From contig NC_089561.1 of the NCBI RefSeq assembly GCF_040115645.1, positions 3,410,001-3,474,000 on the forward strand: a stretch of 64,000 bases of DNA, read 5' to 3'. The notes beneath the pieces are model-generated. The model did not search any database and was not told the DNA's origin. It saw only the letters and a program-made list of their open reading frames with translations. The position numbers and the translations under genes are program-made. The stretch comes from Euwallacea fornicatus. Taxonomy: Eukaryota; Arthropoda; Insecta; Coleoptera; Curculionidae. Shown here in pieces: positions 1 through 13,700 of the stretch (position 1 is the first letter of the stretch; each line of letters begins with the position of its first letter).

Positions 1-93
1 CTACAAAAGAGCACAGTGTACAAGGTTCAAATATTAGTGACAATACCTTTAAACCAGAGGACATTTTATCCCAAAGGACATTGACTGTACTAA
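1..93 (+). CDS. possible partial exon of an upstream gene
   Basis: Frame 3 is open from the window edge to a strong splice donor (GTAAGTATAT at 94) and encodes about 30 polar residues ending in LSQRTLTVL, with the intron in phase 1. I do not recognise the protein and found no matching downstream exon. The opposite strand is also open here, so the strand is uncertain. The donor is the main support. Confidence 0.25.
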
Positions 94-1463
94 GTAAGTA
101 TATTTGCATTTTAAGAAATATGTCAAGATATATTTGTTAAAATATTAAATAAATTTCCTTATTGACTTAAAAAATACTTAAATAAGCTTTAATTGCCTAT
201 AGGTTTCAGGCCAAATAGTAGACATTTTTGGATTTTTCCTAAATACCCATAAAAATTTACTACTCTTTGAAATAATATGACTGTGATACAATAATAATTG
301 AATAAAATGTTATCTCCTTAAATATATAAGTTGATAATCTCTCATATATCAATCATTAATATTTAAGTTAGTAATACTTTGCCTTACCTTCAAACTCGTC
401 TGCAACAGAAGGTTATGTAAGCAACTAGACATCTTGCATATTAATTAAGAATCAAATAAGAACAAAGTATAACAAAAAAAAATTACATACAAAATCAGGT
501 AGCTACTGAAGTAAATACCAGGACAAATACAGTTTGCAGTGTTTATTATTTTTGTTTAGTAATCAGAATAGAAGTAAAATTTTGAACAAGTTCTTAAATT
601 ATTAATGTAAATACTTACTTAATATCCATGCTCTTGTTAAGCTCTATATCATCACATACACCAAGTGAAGTCACTTTAAAAAATTGAATAAATAAATGAA
701 TTATTGTATAATTTATCCCTGTATTGTTTCGAGCCTTCAATTGCAAATTGATGTGCCATCTAAAGACCCCATAACTTATTAATCAACAATCCTATAATGG
801 TTATCCTGGTCAGTTCTCAAGTTTCAGGATAATTTTTAAGAGTTCCTACCTAGATATGTTGTTTGAAGCCATGTGATTTCTAATGATATTCCGACATCCT
901 GGTCAAATTATTTGCAACTAAATTCTTTCAAGTAGTGTGCGATCAGTACAAGTACTAATAGAGGGTACCGCCTATGTAGGATCGATTGAGGGGACAAGGG
1001 GCCTCCACAATTCGGCTTTATTATATAGTACTATTTTAATTCTGTCGGTGAACTTGGAACCTATTAGTGCTGTCTGCCAAGACGTTTTTTTCTTTCGCTT
1101 GCTATTTACTACGATGAATCATGCAAAATGGAAACTCAAAAATGGAAAAAACGAGAAAACAAACTATGAAAACTGGAACAATGCGAATGGCGAATGACTT
1201 GTTTTGTTATGTCATATTTCTTAAAGTGTCAAATCTATCCAGATGTCTTAATTAATATTTATATTGTTTCGTTATCTTGTCTGGCAATAGTGCAGAGTGG
1301 TAGGTGGTAATGGAGGACACGAAAAAACTTACACGTTATATTACGCGATTTTTATAATTTTATTATTAATTTTTACACAAATCCATCTACAATTAAGAGT
1401 AATGCTGACATACATCAATCAGAGCAAAATAAAATATTTATTAATCATTTGTTAGTTCAATTA
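94..1463. other. no gene seen
   Basis: AT-rich sequence with no recognisable coding exon. An 86-codon open frame at 937-1197 (+) has no family resemblance and no good splice context. A TTTATT at 1437-1442 would be a poly(A) signal read on the minus strand, 22 nt beyond the minus-strand stop codon at 1464. Confidence 0.4.
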
Positions 1464-1640
1464 TTAATTAGAACGTGAAATGATTTCTCTGGTAAAAACT
1501 TTCCTCCACTGTTGCCATATTTCTGGTTTCAATGCAAATTGATCGAAAGTCATAGCATGGATGTAATCCCTAGCGTCGAAATGGTTTATGGAAAATTTGA
1601 ATGAAATTAAACATAAACAAAATAATCGAAAAGGCACAAT
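1464..1640 (-). CDS. possible terminal exon of a minus-strand gene
   Basis: The minus strand is open for 58 codons and ends at a TAA (1464-1466), followed 22 nt later by AATAAA. The last 38 or so residues look protein-like (for example FDQFALKPEIWQQWRKVF). A CGCTAG at about 1580 on this strand could be a splice acceptor. I do not recognise the family. Upstream exons would have to lie beneath the LRRK 5' end, where a second minus-strand frame is open at 1668-1826, or inside LRRK intron 1. A chance open frame remains possible. Confidence 0.3.
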   Translation of the reverse strand: MVPFRLFCLCLISFKFSINHFDARDYIHAMTFDQFALKPEIWQQWRKVFTREIISRSN

Positions 1641-1761
1641 TTAGCAAATTATTATTTTTATTATTTTTTAATAAATTTTAAGTGATTCAGTTACTATCAG
1701 TGTTGTTACATGTGCAAGATTGGACTGGAACATATCTTCATATGGACCTAATTGATTGAAA

Positions 1762-4700
1762 ATGTTGGATTCATCTCCAGAAGATGAGGACTTCCCTGGA
1801 AGGTTGCTGCACCAAGTAAGTTTTTAATCCAGATAATATTAATTTTAATTATTTACATCACGAGTTTTTCTAGTTGTTTAGACTGGTATTTCTTGTAATT
1901 TTTTTACAACTTCTCAATTGAATCTATCTGTTTGCCCCAGATTTCAAACAGTAAAGATATTGGAATCATTATATTCCCTGCTTGATTCTCTCACTAAACT
2001 CTAATATATATTTGTAAGTTGTAAGTATTTGTATTGATGGATAGCTAGATACATAATAAGTTTCAAGGAAGGCTAATAATTACAAATTACCATTGTGTCC
2101 AAAAAGGTCAACACGAGTAACATTGCTGAAAGACTTTGAACACTCTGTTAATATTAATTAAAATTATATGGCTCCACTGGTAGCCCTAGAAATTTAGATA
2201 TAACCTAGGGGATAAAAAAAGAGAGTGATTCAGCTAAATATACCTTATAAGAAAGTGGCTTGTTTTTATTTCATGAAATGTGTAAGTGTTTTCTGCAAAT
2301 TTGAGATAAACCTCACAGTTTTTGATTTATGGCTATGGAGTTGTTCTTAGTAGGGTTTTAATGATCTGACCTTTTCTTTATTGCAAAGGTATTCTTTGAA
2401 AAAACTTATATGTTTAATCATTTTTAAGATATTTTTAGCTTAATTTTTCATCTTTGGTAAGAAACAAGTAGCCCCACCTATCAGCTAGTTTGGAACATAT
2501 ATTTTAAATGAGTTTATTGTACCCAAAAACTCCCCTGGGAGCTATTTCAAGTCCATAAATAAAAAACTAGAAGGTTCATTCCCAATTTACAAAATTAAAA
2601 AAATTACTAATACCCTGTGAAATCAAAAGAAATAACTTTTGTAAAAGGCAAATTTAGCTGAACTGTTTCATTATTTTGCCCTCTAGCATTCAATACTCAT
2701 TTGCTCTATTGTTTCTATGACATCTTGCATATTAAAGGCAAGAACTGAAAGAGGCCAAAAAAGAGAGAAAATAAAAACGTCCTTTTTTACTTTATGCTAA
2801 ACATATTATTTCTAGCTACATAATCTGAATAATTTTTTTTCATATACATAATACGCATAATATAAGTGTTAACTAATACAAACACAGCTTTTTATAGTCG
2901 TTTTTATGCGATCCCCAATTTTATTCTTTTTGGTTATTAAGTGATAGTTGAAACCATTTAATATCCATTTAAAATCTTAAGGAATGCATGCAAATATCAG
3001 AAAATTTAGGCAATATATTAAAAAAAACTTGATCAGAAGGCGGCAATTCGAGATTTAAAAACGTAGACGCATATTGGAAGAAAAGGGAAAGAACTGAGTT
3101 TTGAGGTGCAGAATATTGGAACGTTTAGAAAAATTTAATATCAGTCTTTAAAAGAATTGTGCTGGCATGCTTCCAATAGATTAAGCATTGAAGTTCTGCT
3201 GAACATACTTACGTGTGCAAAACGGGAATTATATTTGGCTTCAACTCGAGCAATACCAAAAAAAAAAGTAGAAAAATGTGATTTGGTCATGCAATTTGGA
3301 GAAAGAAAAGGAAAAAATTAAAGGAGATTTGAAAATTTAGCTTATATCGATTTTCTCAGGACGAATTATTTAATACATTTTTTGAGAACAATTCTTCCAT
3401 GTATCCCCATATAAAAGAGCTTTTGTGTCTCTATCTGTGTCTAATCTAATGCGGCAAAATGTGGTAAATGTGCCGGCCAACCTGTGACTATTTAAAACCA
3501 CTCTACTGAGAAATTTTTCAAATAAATAATCGGGCAGTTTATAGCATTTGTGATGGAACACCTACTGTTTTCATAGGTTATTATGTCCTTAAAAAGTGAA
3601 AATATTTATCTGCGGTAAAATTGTTTTTATCAATGTATGGGTTAATGATTGTATCGCCAAGGAAACCAACACATGTCTTTAGTCCGAAATGTGCTAATAA
3701 TCGATGTCGTTGGTATTCGTGTGAGTTTTAGGCAGACCAGACTTGTTTATGATGACGATTAAACATGCGTAAGCTTGTAAATTTGCCCTCATCTATGAAT
3801 ATTACATTGGAAAAGAAATGAGGAATTTTGCAAAACGCTACTTCCCTTCAGAATCTCCTAGTATACGAATTTGTATTTGACGATATTTATATTTTTTCAA
3901 GACTCCACTCTACCTAAAGAGTTACGTTAATTTTTTTTATTGTAGTCCTTTTCTATGTGTTCTCAGAATTTTTTTGCATAGGCGCACTGGGTTTTCAAAA
4001 TTTTTATGGTTTTTCCGTGGACTAAACACGTCTCAAAAAAACCACAAAGCAGAGCTTTGTTCCAGGCGGCCTTATGGGACAACACAGAACTGCTTGAAGA
4101 CCTCCTTGAAGGAGGCCAACAAGCCTTCCTAAATTCCCAGGATAGTTGGGGGAGAACACCTCTACACGCTGCTGTTATAACTGAAAGTTCCAAATGCTTA
4201 CCATTGCTGTTAAATGCCGGTGCTGATCCGAATGTTCAATGCGGCCCAAGAGGGGAATGCAAGGTGCCAAATCTAAAATATAATAAAAATTATCAGATTG
4301 CAACTTTTGATTGTAGACTCCGTTGCATGTGTGCGCAGAATATGGATATTGTAACAATATCAAAACCTTGTTGCAACATAATGCGGATTTGCAAATAAAA
4401 GACGGAAACGGGTTGAATGCTCTGGATGTGGCAGAAAAATATGGTCAAGACAGATGTGGGGAGCTGATAAAAGATGCTAATGGTATGTATTTATATAAAT
4501 TTGTTTGGCTGAAATACACAAATTGCATATCCGAAATATCACATCATTGCGATTTCAGAAATAGTAACTGCTAATAGGTTTTTATTAATTTTTAAATGCA
4601 ATCTCGACGAACATATATTTAATCTTTTAAATTACTGCTCATACTGATAACCTTTCCCCCTATGAAATGTATTTAAATTACACAACTTAAATCAAAGGCA

Positions 4701-7700
4701 TTTGAAGCTACATCTTCGACCCTTATTTCCTGCTGCTCTCAGTCTAGTTTGTGTATCGACGCGACGAGCAAACACATATAATTCGCAAACAGTTTCTTTC
4801 TCCTAAGAACCAAAATGAGTTATTCATCAGTTGGCCGGTATTGTTTCACCGCAGTTCTTTTAGTGATTTTAGCATATTTAATTTTATTACTCCTAAAGAG
4901 GAAATATAAATTCAACGGCTGGTTCATGACGACAAATTAACGCCCATAATAGTGTAAGTAATGGTTTAGGATTACCGCAGTTTTTTACTTGGATTTATTA
5001 CTTTTAATTCGGTATCGTGAGAACTTTATTCCCTTGATATTTCCTCATACGAATGGCCATGATTTCAGGCAGTGTTATCGATTTTATCAAAGTGGGGTGA
5101 CTATCAGCTGTTTGCCCGAGCAACCCCCTTGTTTTGTAACTGTACAGACTGATACAAAGTGATACTTCCTTGTTTGTCGTTTCGATTTCTATATTAGAAA
5201 AAGTGAATTAGTTTCTTGTGATATTTTTGATACAAATCAATGATTCTGTGATGACCCAAAGGACAGGACGCCGACGTCGTAAGGCTGAGGTGGCCTTTGA
5301 TGCTTCCGAATATTTTTCAGATGATTTTACAGTTTTCAATGTTGAGAGTGGCAAGTATTTTCATTTTCAAAGAAGGGTCTTTGTTAATACAAAATTAGTA
5401 AGAACATAATTTTACTGTTTGCCTTATTGGTTACATAATACAAATGTTCCTTTTCGAATGATTAAAAATCGACGTTCAATAAGCTAATTTATTGGTTTGT
5501 CGATCAATTTTGTAACAGATGCCAAAGAAAGGGCCAGATTGGACATTCACGCCGCTGTTCGACATGCCTGCTGCCAGGGGGACGTCAATTCAGTACAACA
5601 ACTTTTGTCCTCATTGCAAAAAGATGCCGAACTTATCGTTAATATGGCTCCCAGCGGTGCAAACACACTATTATTTTCGTAAGTTCAGTATTTTTCGTTA
5701 CAATAAATTGTTTTGACAAATTACCACATTATCTCATATTTACTAAAGGGTCTGTCTAGGTCTAAAGGGATCCTAATTGACTTGATTTTTCATCGTAGTA
5801 CAATCGTGAAAAATGAGACCTCAAAATACAATGTCTTAAACATGGCTGGAGAAACTTCTTCACTCTGTCTTCACTAAAAAAATTAAAGATGTGATTGGAT
5901 TTTATATGTGGCAAAAACGTAGCTAGAGATAACTTCCATCAGACAGCTATTTTCTTGGAAGCCTGATTTACTAGTTCCAGATTTAGATAAACTTAACCAA
6001 TGTTCATTATCTAGCGCCTGTGAAACTGGAAATCGAGAGATAGTAAAAATCTTGCTTGACCACGGGGCTGATGGAAGATGTCATCCTGTTACCAAATACT
6101 CACCCCTGTACATTGCTTGCTACCAAGGCCATCAAGCGGTTGTGGAAATGCTTCTGCTTAAATTCCCAGAGCTTGTGCAGGTATCCTCTTGATCCATTTC
6201 TTTAATTCAACCTTGAAGCTTTAACATTTGTTATTAGCAACATACAGTGGAGAGATGGTTGCCAATCCATGCAGCATGCATCAATGGCCATTGTTCAATT
6301 CTAAAGTTACTGTTCGACTTTCCTTATCCTACACATGTGCTGAGAAAGTACAGGTAAACAAAAATCTAATAAAATTAATTGAAATAGGTACCTTTAAAGT
6401 TCAATTTCAGAGATTCTACTGAACAGTGGGAATATTTCATGCCCTTTGACATAAATGAAAGGGATGCAACTGGGCAAAATATTCTCTATGTTGCATCGCT
6501 TCTCGGGAATAAGAAATTGGTAGACGTTATCTTGAATTTTAAAATTAAAGCAACCAGAATTATACAATCTGGAAGTTCCGTAAGTTGATTTCAGTGCAGA
6601 GTTGCCGTTTATTGTGCATGAATAAATGATATTAGGAAGACGACTTAACGCCCTTATCTGAGGCAGTAATGAGCCCCACCAAAAGACGCATTTCAGACGG
6701 TATTAAGCATATAATGTCCAAGTTGCATCTTTCCAGAGACAACTCTCTTGAGAATGAAGTATTTACCTCCATTTCTCTTCAGTATTACGAATTTATTAGT
6801 TTTTTAATAGCTTGATGGCAATACTAGGGGAATTTGTCCTTTGCGGATCGACATTTACTGCAACAACAATACAGAAACAGCATTGCACGCAGCAATAAGA
6901 GGCAAGCATTACGATATTGCTTTAGCTCTATTAAATATAGGAGCTAATGCCAATGCTGCTATCAAACCTTATCACAATTTGAATGAGGTAAAAGTATAGT
7001 TTAAATTTTTCAAATTTTCACTTTGTTTTTAAATGTGACATCATCAGGATATCAGTTGTTGCTCAGTCGAAGACGACTTCAACTATGCATCTTATGGGTT
7101 AGTAGAAGCCTGCAAGAACCGTGATGTGCCCATCGTAGATTTGCTTTTAAAGCGTGGAGCTCGCGACGACGATTGCAAAGCATTGGGCATTGCCGTGGCA
7201 AATAAAGACGAAACTCTTATTGCCAAATTACTTTCGATAAAGGTATTTAATATAGCAGTGACACTGATAATAAAAATTCTTAAAAGCCATCAGATCCCCC
7301 AATTTTTAATTCATTTTCCCATTAAAACAACACAAAACCTCTTATTATCCTTCTAGAGCTTTTACTCGATTTTATGCTATTTCTAAAGCACTCATGATTC
7401 ATGCAAATCGGGTTTATCCATGGAATTTTGCACGCAATATGAAAATAACAGAAATTGTCAACCGTGGGATTAGATATAAAATAAACATATATTTGTGCTA
7501 ATGAAACACATAGTGATTTGTGTCTTATTTCGTAATGTAAATAATAGAAAAGATACTCTATGTATTTGTTTAAACATCCAAAGCATTACTATATCGCCAA
7601 CTTTTCTTGTAATTTTCAGGCTCACGCAGACCCCGAATTTAAAATAAATAAAAAATCAATGACCGAAAACATCAACAGCTTTCATATCACCATGTTCGCC

Positions 7701-10700
7701 AATGTTTCTAGTTTGACTTACTCGAGCCTATTCCCAAATACCCCTACCATGATCAACTGGCACAACCAAAAGTGCGGTCTAAGCGAAATAAAAGTGCAGT
7801 GGCTGATCGATGCCGCTTTAAACTTGAACCCAAAGCTGAAACAGAACCCTCGCAGCTATGACATAGCCTTGTTTTCCATTACCAGGCTAGATATATCCAA
7901 TAATAGCTTGATTTCCGTGCCTTTAGGGGTGTTTCAGCTGCAGAGTCTGAAGCATTTGAATTTGTCTCAGAATAAAATTGAAGAGCTGCCCTCACCTGAA
8001 AAAGCCCCAGTGAGGAAAAAAATTTTTAAAAAGAAGTGTCGAAATGAAGAGTTGTCTTATTCTTGCCCGCTGCTAGAGGAGTTGTATCTGCAAGAAAATC
8101 GGTTAAATCAGATTCCAGAGGCTGTTTTCAAGCTTCCAAGTTTAGTAACTTTAGCGATAGCCAATAATAAGTTGCAACAATTGCCCTATGATATGTGGTT
8201 GGCACCGAAATTAAAAGAGTTAAATGCGTCTTTTAATTTCTTAAAGGAGCTGCCCTCTGCTCCCAACGAGGTAAGTCATAAGATTTACGCGTGGAAAAAC
8301 TTAACACCTAAAATTGAATTTTATTACGATGCTGTAACCCGATAAATCATTTTAGACCAAAGATGACTTAGAGAAATTAAGTATAAGCTCAAGCGAGAGT
8401 CAACTCTCAAACTTAGCAGAACACGACTCGGAAAACGAAATAACTGAGTTCGATAAAATGATACGTAGTGAAGAGTCTGTGCATACTGTTAGATATAGGA
8501 AAAAAGAAAGGTCTTTCCTGTGAGTAAAACAATTATTAAAAAAATTCAAGACTATTTTGACGCGCAATTTCAGCCAACTTGAACTAAACAAACACCACAT
8601 CTGGAGTAAGAATGTTGAAGTAACAGAACAAATATTACACACTGATGAAACTCTACTGGAAAAATGCTCCCAATTATCTGCCCTAAATTTGGCCCATAAT
8701 TTATTCACTAGCATTCCAGTAGTTTTGCCCTGTTTAGCAGTAAACCTGACGAGACTCAACATGGCATTTAACTGTCTGAGATCTATGTCACACATTACCA
8801 GCTATCCTAGCTCCTTGAAACAGCTAGATTTGAGCCACAATCAAATTTCAGTGTGGCCAAGTTTGCCACAAGTTGAGGCTCCAGATAACATGGAACTGGC
8901 CAACTTGGCTTGTTACTTGGAGAATGTGGGTTTTAAGGGAAAATCTGCGGAAGTTGGAGGTACCTTTTGTTAGGTTGAATTGATGAGTAACTAGTGTTTG
9001 GAGTTTCAGCTGTCAGAAGACATTCTTCTAGGTCGGTAAGAAATGCAGTCTTGCATTCCGTGTGCGTACATCGCAGGCATTTGAGACTGGATAATTTAAG
9101 AACTTTGGTTCTCGCCGATAATCAGTTTAGTAGAATTCAGTTGTGCACTGATGACAATGGAGAAATCAGTGGTACGGAAGATGACGAACCAGAGAGAGTA
9201 AGTGTCCCTTCATGGAAGTTGCTCCAAGATTTATATAGTATAAAACCAACTGCACCTTGAATATCTATATATTTAATTAGAGTCCTATACGATTTAGTTT
9301 TCTGGTAAAAACTAAAATACCGAAAGTCCACAGGATTTCTTAAAGTTTAAACTTAAATATCATTTCTTGTTATAATTTTTCCTTTTTTTAGACGAATTGC
9401 TTTTTATTAATTTATTCATTTGGGTGTAATGCCCCACACACAATACATTAGAATTGCACGTTATTCTTAGTTAAAACTAACTGAGAATAACATTCGTCAT
9501 TTAATAAGGGCTTGGACGAAAATCCCTTTTAACGTTTCGGCGATGAAGCTGTCACCATCTTTAGAACCTAATAAATATTAGAAAAGCGAAAATGAACAAT
9601 TTACAAAAATGTGTAGAAAGTAAACATATAAAATATGCGAAATCCTTAGAAATTCCTGCTCTCAATCGCTGAAGAATGATACATGTTATACATTTCCTTT
9701 TCTAGACTCCGCAAGCCACTAAATCCAGGCTTACGTTTCCGAATCTATCGATGCTCGACGTAAGCAACAACAATATTAAGGAAATACCTGGGAATATATA
9801 TGACTTATCCAATTTATCTGTGCTCAACCTAAGTGGGAATTTAGGTGAGATTGTTTATCTAAATTTGCCACCAAAAATTTAGTCGAATTCTGCAATTTTT
9901 ATTCTCATGTATCTACCACAACAGCTCGACGACTAATGAATGAATCCAAGGCAAAATTTGAAACGCAGTTTTAATCTAAAAATATTCGACTTAAGTGTCC
10001 CATTTATCGTAATCCACAGGGTGTCCGAAAGTAGCGTTCAAATATTTTAGAAAGCGATTTCTTTAGTTGAAATAAGGAAAAAATTTCTATATGAATGAAT
10101 CCGAGAATGAGTTCCATGGGTGTCAGAGCCTTTTCAAGTTGCCGCCCTATGAATGGTGAATCATTTCCCAACTGAAATTCATAGGACGTTTTTTTTTTCT
10201 TATTCAACCCAAGAAATCCCATCTTAAAAAAACATATATATTTTCCAGTCACCCTATAAATTCGTTTATTCTTTGAAACTATGTTAAAATTCAGCTTGCC
10301 TTGGTACTCTTAACCCATAGTCACACCTACTTATTTATAATTAGGTATAACGGATCTCCCACCACAGATGGGATTGTTATCTCGCCTGTGGAATCTAAAC
10401 ACTAGAGGTTGCTCTCTACAAGATCCGCTTAAATTCATGATCGAAAGTAAAAAATACAAAACAATGGACATCATAGGTTATCTCAAATCGGTATTGGAGG
10501 ATGCCAAACCGTATGCCCGCATGAAATTGATGATTGTTGGGGTACAGGGCATTGGAAAAACCAGTTTGCTAGAGCAGTTGCGTCAAGAAGGCTCAACCAG
10601 GAAACGACCCGAAGTAAGTTGAGTTATAGAGTGTGTTTATGTTTGAATTTGTGGTTGTTGAAATGAGGAATCACGTGTTGTTTGAATAGACTTTATTAAC

Positions 10701-13700
10701 GATCAGATAATAATGATGTGATTATTACATCCAGAGGAAAGAGAATACTTTTAATGTGTTCTTTTTAATTTTGTGTTAAAACTATAAGCTCCTATCTAAT
10801 TTTTTAAATTATGTTTCCCATCTCCTAGCATTGGGGTAAAAGAATGGGTAATAAAAACATCAACACCAAGACCTCTAGAGGCAGCAACATGTCCACAGTT
10901 GGGGTTGACATTGGCGATTGGGTGTACGAGAAAAAAGTCCGTAACCAATCCGTTCATGGTCCCGTTATATTCCGGACTTGGGACTTTGGGGGGCAAAAAG
11001 AGTGAGTTATTTTTCAATCAAACATTCTAATCTGGAAAACGTGCGAATTTCAGATACTACGCGACACATCAATACTTTCTCTCAAAGCGCAGTCTCTATT
11101 TGGTAGTATGGAAAATCACAGACGGTCATCGAGGCATAAATGAAATTCTACAATGGCTCGTTAACATTCAAGCCAGAGCTCCAAATTCCCCGGTTATCAT
11201 TGTGGGGACTCACTACGATGTAGTTCAGGAATTTAACCCTAATATATCGGAAGAATATCAGCAAATCATAAGAGAGCGGTTTATAAACGTAGTAGATGCC
11301 GAGAAAATGGGATTGCCCCGTGTTTTGGACACCATCGAGGTTAGCTGCAAAACCAGGCACAATCTCAAATTGCTTTGCAACCTCATATATGACTCTGTGT
11401 TTAGTTTGAGACCTCCAGGTAAAAGATTTTCTGGATCATTAGCTTTATATAGAATTTCTGACCCGCCTTAGGAAGCAAGGAGCTACTGTTAGAGCAGAAA
11501 GTTCCAGCAACATATCTGGCATTAGAAGATATAGTCAACTCTGTAGCTGGAGACAGGAGAGCGAATGGTTTAGATCCTGTATTGACTGCTGAGCAGTACA
11601 AGTCCATTATGACTACAGAAATGCTACAGCGCTATAATAAAACCTTCAGGGATTGGGCGGAGCTGCATCAGGCTACTTTATTTTTACACGAAAATGGTTA
11701 ATAGCCTTATAGCAATCATTTTTTCCAATAAATTTATCGGTTTTTAAAGGGGTACTCTTACACTACGACGATGCTACCCTCAAAGATCTCTATTTCCTGG
11801 ACCCTCAATGGTTGTGTGATATGTTAGCCCATGTAGTGACAATCAGAGAGATAAATCCGTTCGCCAGAAGCGGCATTATGAAGCTGGATGATCTTAAACA
11901 CGTCTTCAAAGCTAGTAATATCGGTCCTATGGACACTCGGGGATATGTGGTTAATCTACTAAACAAATTTGAAGTTGCGCTTACTTGGGATTCCAGGACT
12001 TTGCTAATACCTTCTTTGCTGCCTACGGAGGAAGATATGATTATTGCACAGATGTATCCAGGTCAAGCTGTGCAGCCACTAGTTAAAGTGAAGGTAAGGG
12101 ACTGTTTGGTGTTGCAGGATTTACTAGTAATTGAACTTGAGAGTAAATTTTAATGTTAAGTAACATTTTTGTTTGGTTCAAATTGAAAGTTGGAATGTCA
12201 TGATACTAAGATGGCCCTGTTTTGTTGGTTTTTTCTCTAGGTGCCTCTGAGGTCACGTGGTTGGTCAGTAAGGAACAAAAAATTGAGTATATCCCCTAAA
12301 TCTGTCCTCTACAGCGATGAAGCTTCTCCAAATTTCCAACTCAACATGGCTAGAAAAACCACTAAAACCCGTAAAATTCCTCTTATATGGGTTTTTTAGC
12401 CACCTTAAAAACGGTCTTCTATTCAGTTTCAGAAAATACCGAGAATATCCGTTACGAAATAACCACCAAACATACAGACAAATCCATAACACGTCTTCTG
12501 TTAATGTCGTATTTTCCCTCCGGGTTTTGGTCCAGGCTGATATCCAGGATTTTAGCCGACGATTCCATAATCGATATCATTAGAGGTTTCTTCGTCTTCC
12601 CAAAAGACGTAATCCAGAACGAGCACCTTACGAGGTACCTGAACTCGAATTTGACCGCGGAATGGGTACTCTGGCAGACTGGCCTGCAGCTGAAATACGG
12701 TGATATCGTTCTATTCCGGATGAAGGAGGTTTTGCATAATACAGCTGCCCATTACAGACAATTAAAGTAAGTATCCAGCCAATTAAACGGGGTTTTCAAG
12801 GAAGATTCTATAGTTGCTTTGTGTTTTTTTTATTTTCCTTAAAAAAAATCCTTTAAAATGGCATTCGGCACAGCCAATAGTTGTAGTACTGTTGGACGAC
12901 TGTTTGAAATTTCTGCTCTCATATAAACATGTGTCATTCAGCAGAAATCTCAACAGTTGCAGAACTACCGACTCTGCCCAGCGGAGCCATTATTCCTTCC
13001 TAAGTAGAATTTTTTGAACCAATTTCAGATTCAAAATCAAACAAGACAGCCTGTGGATTGACGTAGATTTACAAAACTCTTCAATTCTAGAAATCCAGTT
13101 CCCAGTCGATTCTCTAGTCATTAAACTCCCAGAGTGCTCAATCACCGACAACTATGCCAAAAAGGAACTAGTCATAGAATGCAGTCACGAGTCTACAGCT
13201 CAATTGCTGGCTTTAGCTGTGGATCACGTGGATGTTCTGTTAGAGGACTGGTACCCTACTTTAGGCACGCGTTTTGTGCATACTTCTGAAGGCAAATTTT
13301 TAATCACTCGTTTGATTCCGTGCCCTCAATGTCTGGGACAGTCTCAAGATCGTGAAAACAGCTTTGATCAGCCGTCAAGCTCGCAGACTCCGGATCCTTT
13401 ATATCTAGACAATTTCGGTAAAAACACATACCGAATAAGGAAGTCGCAGGAGTCGTCCACTAGTGAAGGAGACAGTGGAGTGGATCCAGACTCGAATGTC
13501 AGCAGCAGAAATGTATCCGTTGAGGGTCATCCAAACCTCCAAGTTGAGGAGAAATTAGATAGAAATCCGGTTAACTATTCTTGGTTGGTTGAGGAGTGTA
13601 TTTTAGCTTCATATGACACCAAAATGGTGACATGCCCTAGTCATGGAGAAATTAAACTCTCGAATATAGCTCCCGATGTGGTTTTTTTGGATTTGGGGGA

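Noticed and set aside
3370..3561. 63-codon minus-strand frame in LRRK intron 1
   Set aside because: It reads somewhat like a protein but I could not tie it to a family or to neighbouring exons; it may be a transposon fragment.
8400..8795. 131-codon minus-strand frame
   Set aside because: It is antisense to LRRK exons 12-13, with no family resemblance and no splice or start support.
12241..12400. In-frame TAG at about 12397 in the LRRK COR region, suggesting a nonsense mutation
   Set aside because: A donor at 12371 (CCC|GTAAAA) and acceptors at 12426/12432 remove it in the right phase with a 56-62 nt intron.
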